From contig CANRIG010000015.1 of the NCBI GenBank assembly GCA_947630595.1, positions 1 to 48,179 on the forward strand: a stretch of 48,179 bases of DNA. Reading direction: 5' to 3'. The DNA comes from an uncultured Lachnospiraceae bacterium (GTDB taxonomy: Bacteria; Bacillota; Clostridia; Lachnospirales; Lachnospiraceae). Below, piece after piece: positions 40,847-48,179 of this stretch; within the stretch, counting starts at the first letter, position 1, and the number at the start of each line of letters is the position of its first letter. The notes below the pieces were generated by a model, which searched no databases, was not told the origin of the DNA, and saw only the letters and a program-made list of their open reading frames with translations. The translations under genes and the position numbers were made by a program.

Positions 40847-40875
40847 TGGACTTTTTTCTCTTTTTTTGATATGAT
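40847..40875 (+). promoter_or_regulatory. Candidate promoter of the DUF402 gene
   Basis: TGGACT (40847-40852), a 17-base spacer rich in T and TATGAT (40870-40875), about 71 bases before the start codon. Confidence 0.55.
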
Positions 40876-40945
40876 CTAAATAAATTATCTGCGCTTACCG
40901 AACCGCGTCGCCGCGCGCATCCGGTCTGCGCGCAAAGGAGCCCTC

Positions 40946-41470
40946 ATGAACGAGATCAGGCTTTACCGCAAAAGAATCATCCCGGAAGAATGCATCCTGC
41001 TGGAAGACGACGAAATTCTCTACCGGGATCAGGAGGCCATTGTCACCAAATGGAACACCATTCGCCCAAAAAAAACGCTTCACCACGGATATTCCTGCTA
41101 TTTCCTGGAACGCGGGTTCAAGGTCAGCAAGTTTTACGACCATGACGGCAATCTGATCAGCTGGTACTGCGACATCATCGAGCATACCTACGACAAAGCC
41201 ACGGAAACGTACGTGTTCACGGACCTGCTCATCGACGTCATCGTCTACCCGGACGGCTTTGTGCGCGTCGTCGACCTGGACGAGCTGGCGGACGCCGTCC
41301 GCGACCAGCTTCTGACTCCCGAACAGTTCCAGTATGCGCTGCGGCGCACGGACAAGCTGCTGTCGCTGATTTACAAGGGCGCGTTTGAGCGGCTGCAAAA
41401 GTATATTGAACATTTTGAGGAGCTGGCGAAAAATACGACGGGCTCGTCACAAATCCGGTTGTCCACTTAG
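40946..41470 (+). CDS. DUF402-domain protein, probable nucleotide or RNA phosphatase
   Basis: A 174-residue protein of the DUF402 family, small beta-barrel metal-dependent proteins that include nucleoside tri/diphosphatases. The conserved segment FYDHDGNLISWYCDIIEH followed by FTDLLIDVIVYPDGFVRVVDLDEL (about residues 63-114) holds the aspartates likely to bind the metal. The ATG has AAGGAG upstream. It is the only plus-strand gene between galK and truA and has its own promoter and terminator. The exact substrate is unknown. Confidence 0.85.
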   Translation: MNEIRLYRKRIIPEECILLEDDEILYRDQEAIVTKWNTIRPKKTLHHGYSCYFLERGFKVSKFYDHDGNLISWYCDIIEHTYDKATETYVFTDLLIDVIVYPDGFVRVVDLDELADAVRDQLLTPEQFQYALRRTDKLLSLIYKGAFERLQKYIEHFEELAKNTTGSSQIRLST

Positions 41471-41553
41471 TCTTCGTTCCATCTGTCTCATATCATGACG
41501 CGCAACGCCTTCCCACAGGACATACGGGATGCCCCGTGGTAAACATGTGGACA

Positions 41554-41586
41554 ACCAGATTGTGCCAAGCCCTATCTGGTATTTTT
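41554..41586 (+). terminator. Terminator of the DUF402 gene
   Basis: ACCAGAT (41554-41560) pairs with ATCTGGT (41574-41580) and is followed by ATTTTT. An imperfect inverted repeat also links 41453-41467, at the gene end, with 41549-41563. Confidence 0.7.
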
Positions 41587-41670
41587 GCGATAGTTTCCCG
41601 TGTTTCTCCGGGAAATATTTGATTTTGCCCGGCGTCGATTCGCTGCCGGGCGCCTGAATTTTCACCGGTG

Positions 41671-41845
41671 TCAGTCTGCCATTGGGTATCGGATTTCCAC
41701 CAGCGTCAATTTGCCGTGGAGTATCGAATTTCCGCCAGTGTCAGTCTGCCGCGGGGTATCGGATTTCCGCCGGCGTCAGTCTGCCATGGAATATCGGATT
41801 TCCGCCGGCGTCAGTCTGCCGCGGGGTATCGGATTTCCACCAGCG
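41671..41845 (-). repeat. 35-bp repeats of the truA 3' end, five copies
   Basis: Units start at 41671, 41706, 41741, 41776 and 41811. The last is the true end of truA, coding LVEIRYPAAD and the TGA stop. The other four, downstream in the direction of transcription, are 74-97% copies that keep GGAAATxCGATA and the TGA. They fill most of the 3' region and do not code. Confidence 0.93.
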
Positions 41846-42557
41846 TCAGGCCGTGCGGGCGTGCCGTTTCCCCGGCGCGACCGCGGTCGCGCGACGCCAG
41901 AATCTCCGGCATTTCTTCCGGCTCTGTTTTCCCGCTGCCGACGCGCAGCAGCGTTCCCACAATGATTCTTACCATATTATAGAGGAATCCGTTTCCACAG
42001 ATGCGGACCGTGATCATGTCGCCGTCCCGCGTCACGTCCAGGCTGTAGACGGTGCGGACATAATTTGTGATCTCCGGCTTGTGCGTGCAGAACGCGGAAA
42101 AATCGTGCGTCCCCACCAGATAATCCGCGGCCTGCTGCATTCTCTTTTCATCCAGCGGCCAATAATAAAAAAGCGAGTACAGTCTGCTGCACGGGTCCGG
42201 GAACCGGCGGTTGCAGATTTTATACTCGTACGTCTTGACCGTCTCGCAGAAGCGCGGATGGAAATCCGGCGGCACCTCGCAGGATTCCTGAATCCGGATG
42301 TCCTCCGGCAGCCGCACATTGAGCGCGTAGGAAATTTTTTCCGCCGGCATCCTTGCCTCCGTGTCAAACACCGCTACATTGCCCCGCGCGTGCACGCCGG
42401 CATCCGTGCGGCTGGCGCCGGTCACATGGATCTCCTCGCCCAGCAGTTCGCTCAGATGTTCATTGAGTACGCTTTCGATCGTGACGCCGTTCGGCTGCAC
42501 CTGCCAGCCGCAGTAATTTGTCCCGTCGTATGCGACTGTCAGTTTTACACGTTTCAT
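41811..42557 (-). CDS. truA: tRNA pseudouridine synthase A
   Basis: A 248-residue enzyme that makes pseudouridine at positions 38-40 of the tRNA anticodon arm. The catalytic Asp52 lies in GASRTDAGVHARGN. Further family marks are YDGTNYCGWQ (residues 10-19), CNRRFPDPCSRLY and ICGNGFLYNMVRIIVGTLL near the C-terminus. It follows ecfT by 56 bases, the usual clostridial order. Its ribosome binding site is present twice in a 19-bp duplication. Its own 3' end is copied four more times downstream. Confidence 0.95.
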   Translation of the reverse strand: MKRVKLTVAYDGTNYCGWQVQPNGVTIESVLNEHLSELLGEEIHVTGASRTDAGVHARGNVAVFDTEARMPAEKISYALNVRLPEDIRIQESCEVPPDFHPRFCETVKTYEYKICNRRFPDPCSRLYSLFYYWPLDEKRMQQAADYLVGTHDFSAFCTHKPEITNYVRTVYSLDVTRDGDMITVRICGNGFLYNMVRIIVGTLLRVGSGKTEPEEMPEILASRDRGRAGETARPHGLTLVEIRYPAAD

Positions 42558-42558
42558 G

Positions 42559-42594
42559 ATTGCTCCCTGTCTTTTTGGTTGCTCCCTGTCTTTT
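42559..42594 (-). repeat. 19-bp tandem duplication of the truA ribosome binding site
   Basis: On the minus strand AAAGACAGGGAGCAA occurs twice (42578-42594 and 42559-42576), so two copies of AGGGAG lie before the truA ATG. Only the second is at the proper distance. Confidence 0.85.
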
Positions 42595-42613
42595 CAAATA
42601 TGTGTCATAGGGT

Positions 42614-43432
42614 CTAAAACAGCCCTGCAAAAAATCCAATCCGATTGATGAAAAACATAACCACAAGATACGCCAGCAGCAGCAGATACGCCAGCCGGTC
42701 GCGCCTTTGGTAGACCAGCGGCTTCATCTTCGTGCGGCCCTCGCCGCCGTGGTAGCCTCTGGCCTCCATCGCCATCGCCAGATCGTTGGCCCGGCGAAAC
42801 GCCGAGATAAACAGCGGCACCAGCAGCGGAATCATGTTTTTCGCTTTCTGAATCAAGTTGCCGGATTCAAAGTCCGCGCCGCGCGCCATCTGCGCTTTCA
42901 TGATCTTATCCGTCTCCTCCATCAGAATCGGGATAAAGCGCAGCGCAATCGACATGATCATCGCAATCTCATGCACCGGCACGCGCAGCCGCCGCAGCGG
43001 ACTGAGCGCCTTTTCCAGGCCGTCCGTCAGATTGTTAGGCGTGGTCGTCAGCGTCATCACCGAGGAACCGATCACCAGATAAATCAGGCGGATCGCCATG
43101 AACGCCGCCGTCTCCAGGCCTTCCCTGGTAACGGTCAGAAACCAGATATGGAACAGCGGCGTGCCCCGCGTCAGGAACAGGTTGAACACCACCGTCAGCA
43201 TCATCAGCAGAAAGATCGTCTTCAGACCCTTAAACATAAATTTCAGCGGCACCCGGGATGCATAAATAACCGCAGCCAGAAACAGCGTCGCCCCAATGTA
43301 GGCTTCCACGGAGCGGAACGCAAACAGAGACACGATAAATACCATCGTGCCCGCCAGCTTTACCCTCGGATCGAGCTTGTGAATCACGGACTGCGCCGGA
43401 TAATACTGCCCCAGTGTAATGTCTCTTAACAT
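42614..43432 (-). CDS. ecfT: Energy-coupling factor transporter membrane protein EcfT
   Basis: A 272-residue membrane component of a group II ECF vitamin transporter, which joins the two ATPases to substrate-binding S proteins. The coupling helices carry the Ala-Arg-Gly motifs AQMARGADFE (about 182-191) and AMEARGYHGG (about 220-229). Five to six hydrophobic segments are visible. It belongs with ecfA1 and ecfA2 but is cut off from them by a restriction-modification cassette, so it may now depend on a promoter in the AT-rich 152-base spacer upstream or on read-through. Confidence 0.93.
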   Translation of the reverse strand: MLRDITLGQYYPAQSVIHKLDPRVKLAGTMVFIVSLFAFRSVEAYIGATLFLAAVIYASRVPLKFMFKGLKTIFLLMMLTVVFNLFLTRGTPLFHIWFLTVTREGLETAAFMAIRLIYLVIGSSVMTLTTTPNNLTDGLEKALSPLRRLRVPVHEIAMIMSIALRFIPILMEETDKIMKAQMARGADFESGNLIQKAKNMIPLLVPLFISAFRRANDLAMAMEARGYHGGEGRTKMKPLVYQRRDRLAYLLLLAYLVVMFFINRIGFFAGLF

Positions 43433-43584
43433 ATCTTTCTTCTTTCCCCGACAGCTGCAACGTTTATAGTTTCACTGTTAATAATACTGAATCCATTCTA
43501 CCGATTCTTTAATTTCTTCACTATTCTGATGTCACATTGAAATTTTCATTCATTTTAATCCAGAAGCACCAGATATGGCAAAAT

Positions 43585-44244
43585 CTATAATCGTTTCACT
43601 TTTTCTGCATGCGCCACTGTATGATTGGAATATGTATTCCAGGTAGGTTCATAATCAGCAGTCGCCTGATCTCCCCACATATCCCAGCCTTCGCGTACTC
43701 CTCTTGCAAAAAGCTCGATTCGAGGACCTCTGCTGCATTCTTCAATAATAGGAATAATTTCATCCGGTTTACGGCTGTGTTCCCGCTTTATCGCCCTAAT
43801 TAGATTAACCTGCGATCGCGCTGGTTGCAATGTACGATTAGGCGCGCTTTTCTTTTTAATTCCAAATAAAACTAACTCTGTCACATTTCTGAAGTAAAAA
43901 CCGACCCCTCGTCCGTCAGGTCCCCCATCTTTCCGAACCTTTTCCCAGACAATATTTCCTTTATATTCAAATCCCCATGCATCCATTACCTCAAGGCCGG
44001 CTGGAAGCAAAGCGTTCGGAACCCACAAATACAAATGTGCTTTATCTCCTGCTATATCTGCAACAGGCAATGACTTAATGTCTGCAATCGTCATTGTTTC
44101 ATAACGATTTAACCGCTTATGCTCAGGAGATATTTTTCCCGTCCTGTTTTGAAATTGCCATGGCGGATCGGCATAAATCGTATTATACTTTTTGCCTTCG
44201 GTAAACATCTGCAGATTTTGAATAGTACTCATTATATTTTCCAT
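43585..44244 (-). CDS. MT-A70 family adenine-specific DNA methyltransferase
   Basis: A 219-residue methyltransferase with the catalytic DPPW motif at residues 26-29, in YNTIYADPPWQF. A later stretch, KREHSRKPDEIIPIIEE (about 154-170), is typical of MT-A70-like DNA N6-adenine enzymes. It overlaps the BglII-like endonuclease gene by 62 bases and is the protecting half of a type II restriction-modification system. No good ribosome binding site precedes the ATG; ATG 44232 is an alternative. Composition is much more AT-rich than the surrounding ecf genes, a sign of transfer. Confidence 0.87.
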   Translation of the reverse strand: MENIMSTIQNLQMFTEGKKYNTIYADPPWQFQNRTGKISPEHKRLNRYETMTIADIKSLPVADIAGDKAHLYLWVPNALLPAGLEVMDAWGFEYKGNIVWEKVRKDGGPDGRGVGFYFRNVTELVLFGIKKKSAPNRTLQPARSQVNLIRAIKREHSRKPDEIIPIIEECSRGPRIELFARGVREGWDMWGDQATADYEPTWNTYSNHTVAHAEKVKRL

Positions 44245-44914
44245 AACCTTCTACACATTCCTTTCCAATTCCTATCGCTAAAATTGGACAGCCTCCGTTG
44301 CGGCGCGAATCAAGCCGATTAATTAATTTTCCAATCCATGTAGTGCTGGCTCCATATTTTTTCATCAGAATCTGACCGGAATCGTCCTTTTCTTGTCTGA
44401 ATATTTCATTGAGTTCCTCAGATCGTGTAACAATAATACCGACATCTATAAGACCGCAATCAAAATAAGTTCTCATTGCCAGTAAATCACGGTCAAAAGT
44501 TTGATCTTTGCTATTCCATTCCAAGTCAAAAGCAACTCTGTTTTTCAAAAAATCAATATTATGCCCATCAATATATCCTTCGATAGTTTCTATCTCATAA
44601 GGCTCGTTTGCAAACCGTCCTCTTCTCTGCGCTACTTGTCTTGGATATTTTTTTACAATAAGGTCCCCGCTGATCCTTATTTCTCTCCATCCATACGGAT
44701 ATAAAATATCATCAAACTTTTTAGGTATCGGTGATTCATTTCCCCCTGCTTTTTTCAAATCGCCCAATGTAAGATTCAACTTAGCCAGACATTCCTGAAC
44801 TTCTGTCCACTCTTCCGGAAAAGCATCACATAATATCTCCAACGCATGTCCATAATTATAGAACTCAAATTTATGTAAAATATTCTTTCTTATATATCTT
44901 TGTAAATCCATCAT
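44183..44914 (-). CDS. BglII/BstYI-family type II restriction endonuclease
   Basis: A 243-residue protein of the BglII/BstYI family. Its core IDGHNIDFLKNRVAFDLEWN (about residues 123-142), continued by SKDQTFDRDLLAMR, holds the acidic catalytic residues of the fold. BglII cuts AGATCT and BstYI cuts RGATCY; the exact site here cannot be told from sequence. A partner methyltransferase gene overlaps its 3' end. The endonuclease gene comes first, and both are AT-rich. A candidate TATAGT box precedes it. Together they form a type II R-M unit inserted between ecfA2 and ecfT. Confidence 0.88.
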   Translation of the reverse strand: MMDLQRYIRKNILHKFEFYNYGHALEILCDAFPEEWTEVQECLAKLNLTLGDLKKAGGNESPIPKKFDDILYPYGWREIRISGDLIVKKYPRQVAQRRGRFANEPYEIETIEGYIDGHNIDFLKNRVAFDLEWNSKDQTFDRDLLAMRTYFDCGLIDVGIIVTRSEELNEIFRQEKDDSGQILMKKYGASTTWIGKLINRLDSRRNGGCPILAIGIGKECVEGYGKYNEYYSKSADVYRRQKV

Positions 44915-44996
44915 ATTCTATAACCTTTCTTTAGAAAACAGCTGCTGCCTCATCATTTACTATAATTTAAAACAAGTTATAATTACAGGGTACTCA

Positions 44997-45842
44997 TTAT
45001 TTCAGATACTCCAGAATTGCCTGCGCCGTTTCCTCCACCGTGGCCGCGTCCGTGGCGATGTCCCAGCCCTTTTCCGCCAGATCATGCATCAGATATGTCA
45101 CCTGAGGCGCGGCCAGGCCCACCGCCTCCAGTTCCCGGTAATGCCGGAACACCTGGCGCGGCGTGTCGTCATACAGCACCTGCCCTTTGTTCATCACAAT
45201 GATGCGCTCCACATAGCGCGCGATGTCTTCCATGCTGTGTGAGACAAGAACCACCGTGATTTTCCGCTCCTCGTGAAGCTGCTTTACCTGATCCAGAATA
45301 TCGTCGCGCCCCTTCGGGTCCAGCCCCGCCGTGGGCTCATCCAGCACCAGCACGTCCGGCTCCATGGCCAGGATGCCGGCGATGGCCGCGCGCCGCTTCT
45401 GTCCGCCAGAAAGTTCAAAAGGTGACATTTTGTAATACTTTTCCTTCAGGCCCACCTGCTGCAGCGCCTTGTAAGCCCGGGCTTCCGCTTCTTCCCCGGA
45501 AAGTCCGAGGTTTTTGGGGCCGAAACAGACGTCCGTAAACACGTCGGTCTCAAACAGCTGATACTCCGGATACTGAAAAACAAGGCCGACCTTGCTGCGC
45601 AGCAGCTTTTTGTCAAAGCCCTCCGCATAAATATTCTGATCGTTGAAATACACCGTGCCCGAGGTCGCCGTCAGCAGCCCGTTCAAATGCTGGATCAGCG
45701 TTGATTTGCCAGAACCGGTATGCCCGATGACGCCGACAAACTGCCCGTCCGGCAGCTCCAGGCTGACGTCTTTGAGCGCATGCCGCTCAAACGCCGTCCC
45801 GACACTGTATATATAATTCAAATGTTCGATTCTGATCGCCAT
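44997..45842 (-). CDS. ecfA2: Energy-coupling factor ATPase EcfA2
   Basis: A 281-residue ABC ATPase of an ECF vitamin/metal transporter. Walker A is GHTGSGKST (residues 40-48), the ABC signature LSGGQKRRAAIAG is followed by LVLDEPTAGLDPKGR, and the switch His lies in VSHSMED. It pairs with EcfA1 to drive a shared EcfT. The ATG lies 183 bases behind ecfA1, a spacer packed with copies of the ecfA1 3' end. Downstream, where ecfT would be expected, lies an R-M cassette. Confidence 0.95.
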   Translation of the reverse strand: MAIRIEHLNYIYSVGTAFERHALKDVSLELPDGQFVGVIGHTGSGKSTLIQHLNGLLTATSGTVYFNDQNIYAEGFDKKLLRSKVGLVFQYPEYQLFETDVFTDVCFGPKNLGLSGEEAEARAYKALQQVGLKEKYYKMSPFELSGGQKRRAAIAGILAMEPDVLVLDEPTAGLDPKGRDDILDQVKQLHEERKITVVLVSHSMEDIARYVERIIVMNKGQVLYDDTPRQVFRHYRELEAVGLAAPQVTYLMHDLAEKGWDIATDAATVEETAQAILEYLK

Positions 45843-45872
45843 CCAGCCGTTCCTTCCTTTTTCGCTTTCATT

Positions 45873-46025
45873 TCAATGCCTCGCGGCCCGCAGTCTTTCA
45901 CTTTCTTATTCCAGTATCTTGCAGTCCACAGTCGTCTTTCGTTTTCTTATTCAATGTCTCACAACGCTCGGTTTTCTCTTTCTAGTCTCAATGCCTCGCG
46001 TGTCGTAATCTCTCACTTTCCTATC
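45873..46025 (-). repeat. About 38-bp repeats of the ecfA1 3' end, four degenerate copies
   Basis: Units at 45873-45910, 45911-45950, 45951-45987 and 45988-46025, aligned on TCAATGCCTCGCGGCCCGCAG. They match the true end of ecfA1 (46026-46053) and each keeps a stop-like TGA or near match. Unit lengths vary (37-40) and identity drops, so they look older than the truA array. Confidence 0.82.
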
Positions 46026-46889
46026 TCAGTGCTTCGCGGCCCGCAGCTTCTCCAGTTCCGCCGCAAGCTCCTCGTTCGAGAGAATCCCCTCCGGCAGATT
46101 CAGGCCTGCCTGGCGCAGCCGATGCGCCACCAGTGTCGCCTGCGGCACGTCCAGACGATAGCTTTTCAGTTCTTCCACCCGCGAAAATACCTCGCGCGGC
46201 GTCCCCTGCATCACGATTTTTCCCTGATCCATGACGATCACCTTGTCGGCATGAATCACTTCTTCCATATAATGTGTGATCAGCAGCACGGTCACATGCT
46301 CCCGCTGGTTCAGCTCGCAAACCGTGCGGATTACCTCCCTGCGACCGTTCGGATCCAGCATGGCGGTGGGCTCGTCGAGTACAATGCACTTCGGGCGCAT
46401 CGCCACCACACCGGCGATAGCCACACGCTGCTTCTGGCCGCCGGAGAGCTTGTTGGGCGAGTGGTCCCGGTACTCCCACATGCCGACCGCTTTCAGGCTC
46501 GACTCCACGCGCCGCCAGATTTCTTCCGACGGAACGCCCATATTTTCGGGGCCGAACCCAACGTCCTCGTCGACGATCGTGCCGATGATCTGGTTGTCCG
46601 GATTCTGGAACACCATGCCCGCCGTCTGCCGGATCTCCCAGAGCTTCGACTCATCGCGCGTATCCTTGCCGTCCACGTACAGCGTCCCCTCCGTTGGCAG
46701 CAGAATCGCATTGATGTGCTTGGCCAGTGTCGATTTGCCGGAGCCGTTGTGTCCGAGGATGGCGACAAAATCGCCTTCTTTGACGTCAAGATCGATCTCA
46801 TCCACAGCCCGCGAGCGGTTCTCGACCTTGCCCTCATCGTCCATTTTCAGATAATCAAACGCGAGCTTCCGCGCCCTGATAATACTCAT
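46026..46889 (-). CDS. ecfA1: Energy-coupling factor ATPase EcfA1
   Basis: A 287-residue ABC ATPase, first of the ECF pair. Walker A is GHNGSGKST (residues 45-53), the Q-loop is FQNPDNQ, the signature [13 protein letters not shown] and Walker [17 protein letters not shown], with the switch His in ITHYMEE. The extra [16 protein letters not shown] near the N-terminus is typical of EcfA1. It energises uptake of vitamins bound by S components encoded elsewhere. It lies 88 bases behind the LacI-family gene; the spacer holds two degenerate 40-bp units. Confidence 0.95.
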   Translation of the reverse strand: MSIIRARKLAFDYLKMDDEGKVENRSRAVDEIDLDVKEGDFVAILGHNGSGKSTLAKHINAILLPTEGTLYVDGKDTRDESKLWEIRQTAGMVFQNPDNQIIGTIVDEDVGFGPENMGVPSEEIWRRVESSLKAVGMWEYRDHSPNKLSGGQKQRVAIAGVVAMRPKCIVLDEPTAMLDPNGRREVIRTVCELNQREHVTVLLITHYMEEVIHADKVIVMDQGKIVMQGTPREVFSRVEELKSYRLDVPQATLVAHRLRQAGLNLPEGILSNEELAAELEKLRAAKH

Positions 46890-46977
46890 ATTATATTCCT
46901 CTCCCGACTGTCGCTGCAGGCTTACACTTCACCTTTTCGCCCGTCACAGTCCACTGCTGCAGACTCACACCCTGCCC

Positions 46978-48003
46978 TCAGGCCTCCAGGCGCCGCGTGG
47001 AGCCGCCCTCGATCAGCTCCGCCTCAAACACCTGATATTTCTTCGCCGCTTTCTCCTCAATCATGTCAAACAGCAGCCGGATCGTGGCCTCGGCCATCTC
47101 CCGGCGCGGCTGACGGATGGTGGTGATCGACGGCTCATAATATTCCGACAGCTCCAGGCCGTCAAAGCCGGCCACTGAATAATCCTCCGGCACACGCTTT
47201 CCGGCGTCGAACAGCGCTTTGCAGGCGCCGACCGCCATGCTGTCCGAAATCGCATAAATGCAGGTAAATTCCTGCCCGGATTCCAGCAGCTCTTTCGTCA
47301 TCCGGTAACCGTTTTTCATGGAATAGATCGGCTGCCCGGCCTGTGTCCACTGCACCAGTCCCTCATCGTATGCGATGCCGTTTTTCTGCAGCGCCCTGCG
47401 GTAACCGTTGTAACGCAGCTTGCCGATACTGGCATCGTCCTTTGCCGCCGCCAGCAGCGCAATCTTTTTATGGCCGCAGGAAACCAGATAATCCACCATC
47501 CTGCTGCTTTCCTTTACGTCGTCCACGGTCACCGTGGGAACGCTCTCGTCCAGCTCCTCCGTCGCCGTGCTGATGACAAACGGCACCGGAAGCCGCTGCA
47601 GCTTTTCTCCGGCACGGCTGTTCAGACCGCCCAGAAACACAATGCCTTTGAGCCGCTTCTCCTTCTCAAGCTGAATGGCTACATCGACCGCATTCTCGCG
47701 TTCTTCCACATGCTGCAGAACAAACGAATACTTTTTTCCGGTGGCCGCGCGTTCAAACACCTGAATCATATCCGCGAAAAAAGGATTCGTGATACCCTGG
47801 ATCAGCACCGCAATCGTGTTGGAATCGGAACGTTTCAGATTGCGCGCGCTGTTGTTCGGCACATAGTTGTATTTGCGGATCGTCTCCATCACCATCTGCT
47901 TGGTGGCTTCGTTGATGTCCGGATGATTGTTGATTGCTCTTGAAACCGTGCTGACACCCACGCCGCACAGCTTCGCCACCTCTTTGATCGTAATCTGCTC
48001 CAT
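46978..48003 (-). CDS. LacI-family transcription regulator
   Basis: A 341-residue repressor. The N-terminal helix-turn-helix ITIKEVAKLCGVGVSTVSRAI (residues 4-24) with the hinge helix PNNSARNLKR binds DNA. The sugar-binding periplasmic-binding-like domain spans about 60-330, with VAGFDGLELSEYYEPSITTI typical of CcpA/sugar regulators. The effector is unknown. No sugar operon lies directly beside it, and the genes behind it are ecfA1-ecfA2, which it may or may not control. An ATG with a weak ribosome binding site was taken as start. Confidence 0.9.
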   Translation of the reverse strand: MEQITIKEVAKLCGVGVSTVSRAINNHPDINEATKQMVMETIRKYNYVPNNSARNLKRSDSNTIAVLIQGITNPFFADMIQVFERAATGKKYSFVLQHVEERENAVDVAIQLEKEKRLKGIVFLGGLNSRAGEKLQRLPVPFVISTATEELDESVPTVTVDDVKESSRMVDYLVSCGHKKIALLAAAKDDASIGKLRYNGYRRALQKNGIAYDEGLVQWTQAGQPIYSMKNGYRMTKELLESGQEFTCIYAISDSMAVGACKALFDAGKRVPEDYSVAGFDGLELSEYYEPSITTIRQPRREMAEATIRLLFDMIEEKAAKKYQVFEAELIEGGSTRRLEA

Positions 48004-48139
48004 CTGTCTTTCCCTTCACGGTATGCCCTGCCGCCGGCGCCGGAGAAGTCTTCCGAAACGGATGCTGACCATAAAAGTCCTCCGAAAATGACTGCGCACG
48101 CATTTCCCTGTTATGAAGTGACTTTTGTCAAGAGGTAAA

Positions 48140-48154
48140 TTTGTATTCCACAAA
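48140..48154. promoter_or_regulatory. Small inverted repeat upstream of the LacI-family gene
   Basis: TTTGT-GGAAT-ACAAA on the minus strand, with a TTGACA (48131-48126) just downstream of it in the direction of the gene. The -10 was not clear. It could be an operator for autoregulation, but the symmetry is short. No gene was seen in 48004-48179. Confidence 0.3.
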
Positions 48155-48179
48155 CTTTTTTCTTCCCCTGACAAATCTC

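Noticed and set aside
41447-41665. 72-residue minus-strand frame behind truA
   Set aside because: It overlaps the DUF402 gene end and its terminator, has no ribosome binding site and no recognisable domain.

Overview
The window looks like a chromosomal segment of a GC-rich, endospore-forming clostridial Firmicute, most likely a Lachnospiraceae-type gut anaerobe (inference). The evidence is SpoVT, HprK, an EcfA1-A2-T module followed by truA, a PF16935-type holin-like type I toxin, VanW and strong AGGAGG ribosome binding sites. No rRNA, CRISPR array, insertion sequence, integrase or replication origin was seen. Two tRNA genes are present: Thr(GGT) and Pro(CGG).

Layout. 0.2-3.1 kb (+): pncB, spoVT, tRNA-Thr and a type I toxin-antitoxin locus whose antisense RNA has a consensus promoter. 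3.1-6.5 kb (-): a SUV3-like helicase followed by a MATE transporter. 6.6-8.5 kb: a CaCA antiporter convergent with an EamA permease. 8.6-13.4 kb (+): a five-gene operon of circularly permuted ATP-grasp ligase, Alpha-E protein, transglutaminase-like protein and two M14 aspartoacylase-like proteins. The second M14 protein has lost its zinc and catalytic residues, and an intrinsic terminator lies between the promoter and the first gene. 13.5-15.5 kb (+): an ECF sigma factor and its membrane partner. 15.6-16.9 kb (+): an AAA/DUF4143 ATPase.

17.0-19.2 kb (-): a histidine-phosphatase-like protein without its RHG motif and two toxin-antitoxin-like modules stacked at tRNA-Pro. A roughly 164-bp direct repeat of the tRNA 3' end, terminator and promoter separates the modules, and a YgiT fossil lies beside it. 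19.4-30.6 kb (-): rsmF, trmL, an aminotransferase, an Lrp regulator, an AIR-synthase-like protein, VanW, a small membrane protein, an exonuclease, a DUF4080 radical SAM protein and hprK, with many tandem repeats. 30.9-32.8 kb (+): an AbiL/RloAB-type defence pair inserted between hprK and uvrC. 32.8-40.6 kb (-): uvrC, a second MATE transporter, greA, rpe, galT and galK. 40.9-41.5 kb (+): a DUF402 protein. 41.8-48.0 kb (-): truA, ecfT, an AT-rich BglII-like restriction-modification pair that splits the ECF operon, ecfA2, ecfA1 and a LacI regulator.

Three points stand out. The ATP-grasp/Alpha-E/transglutaminase/M14-pair operon is a candidate peptide-ligation or tagging system. The locus has collected defence and addiction cassettes at a tRNA, between hprK and uvrC, and inside the ecf operon. 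Degenerate tandem repeats of about 15-71 bp recur in minus-strand spacers; at truA and ecfA1 the unit is the 3' end of the gene including its stop codon, and in the 71-bp array the copies carry a paired compensatory change that points to a folded RNA.
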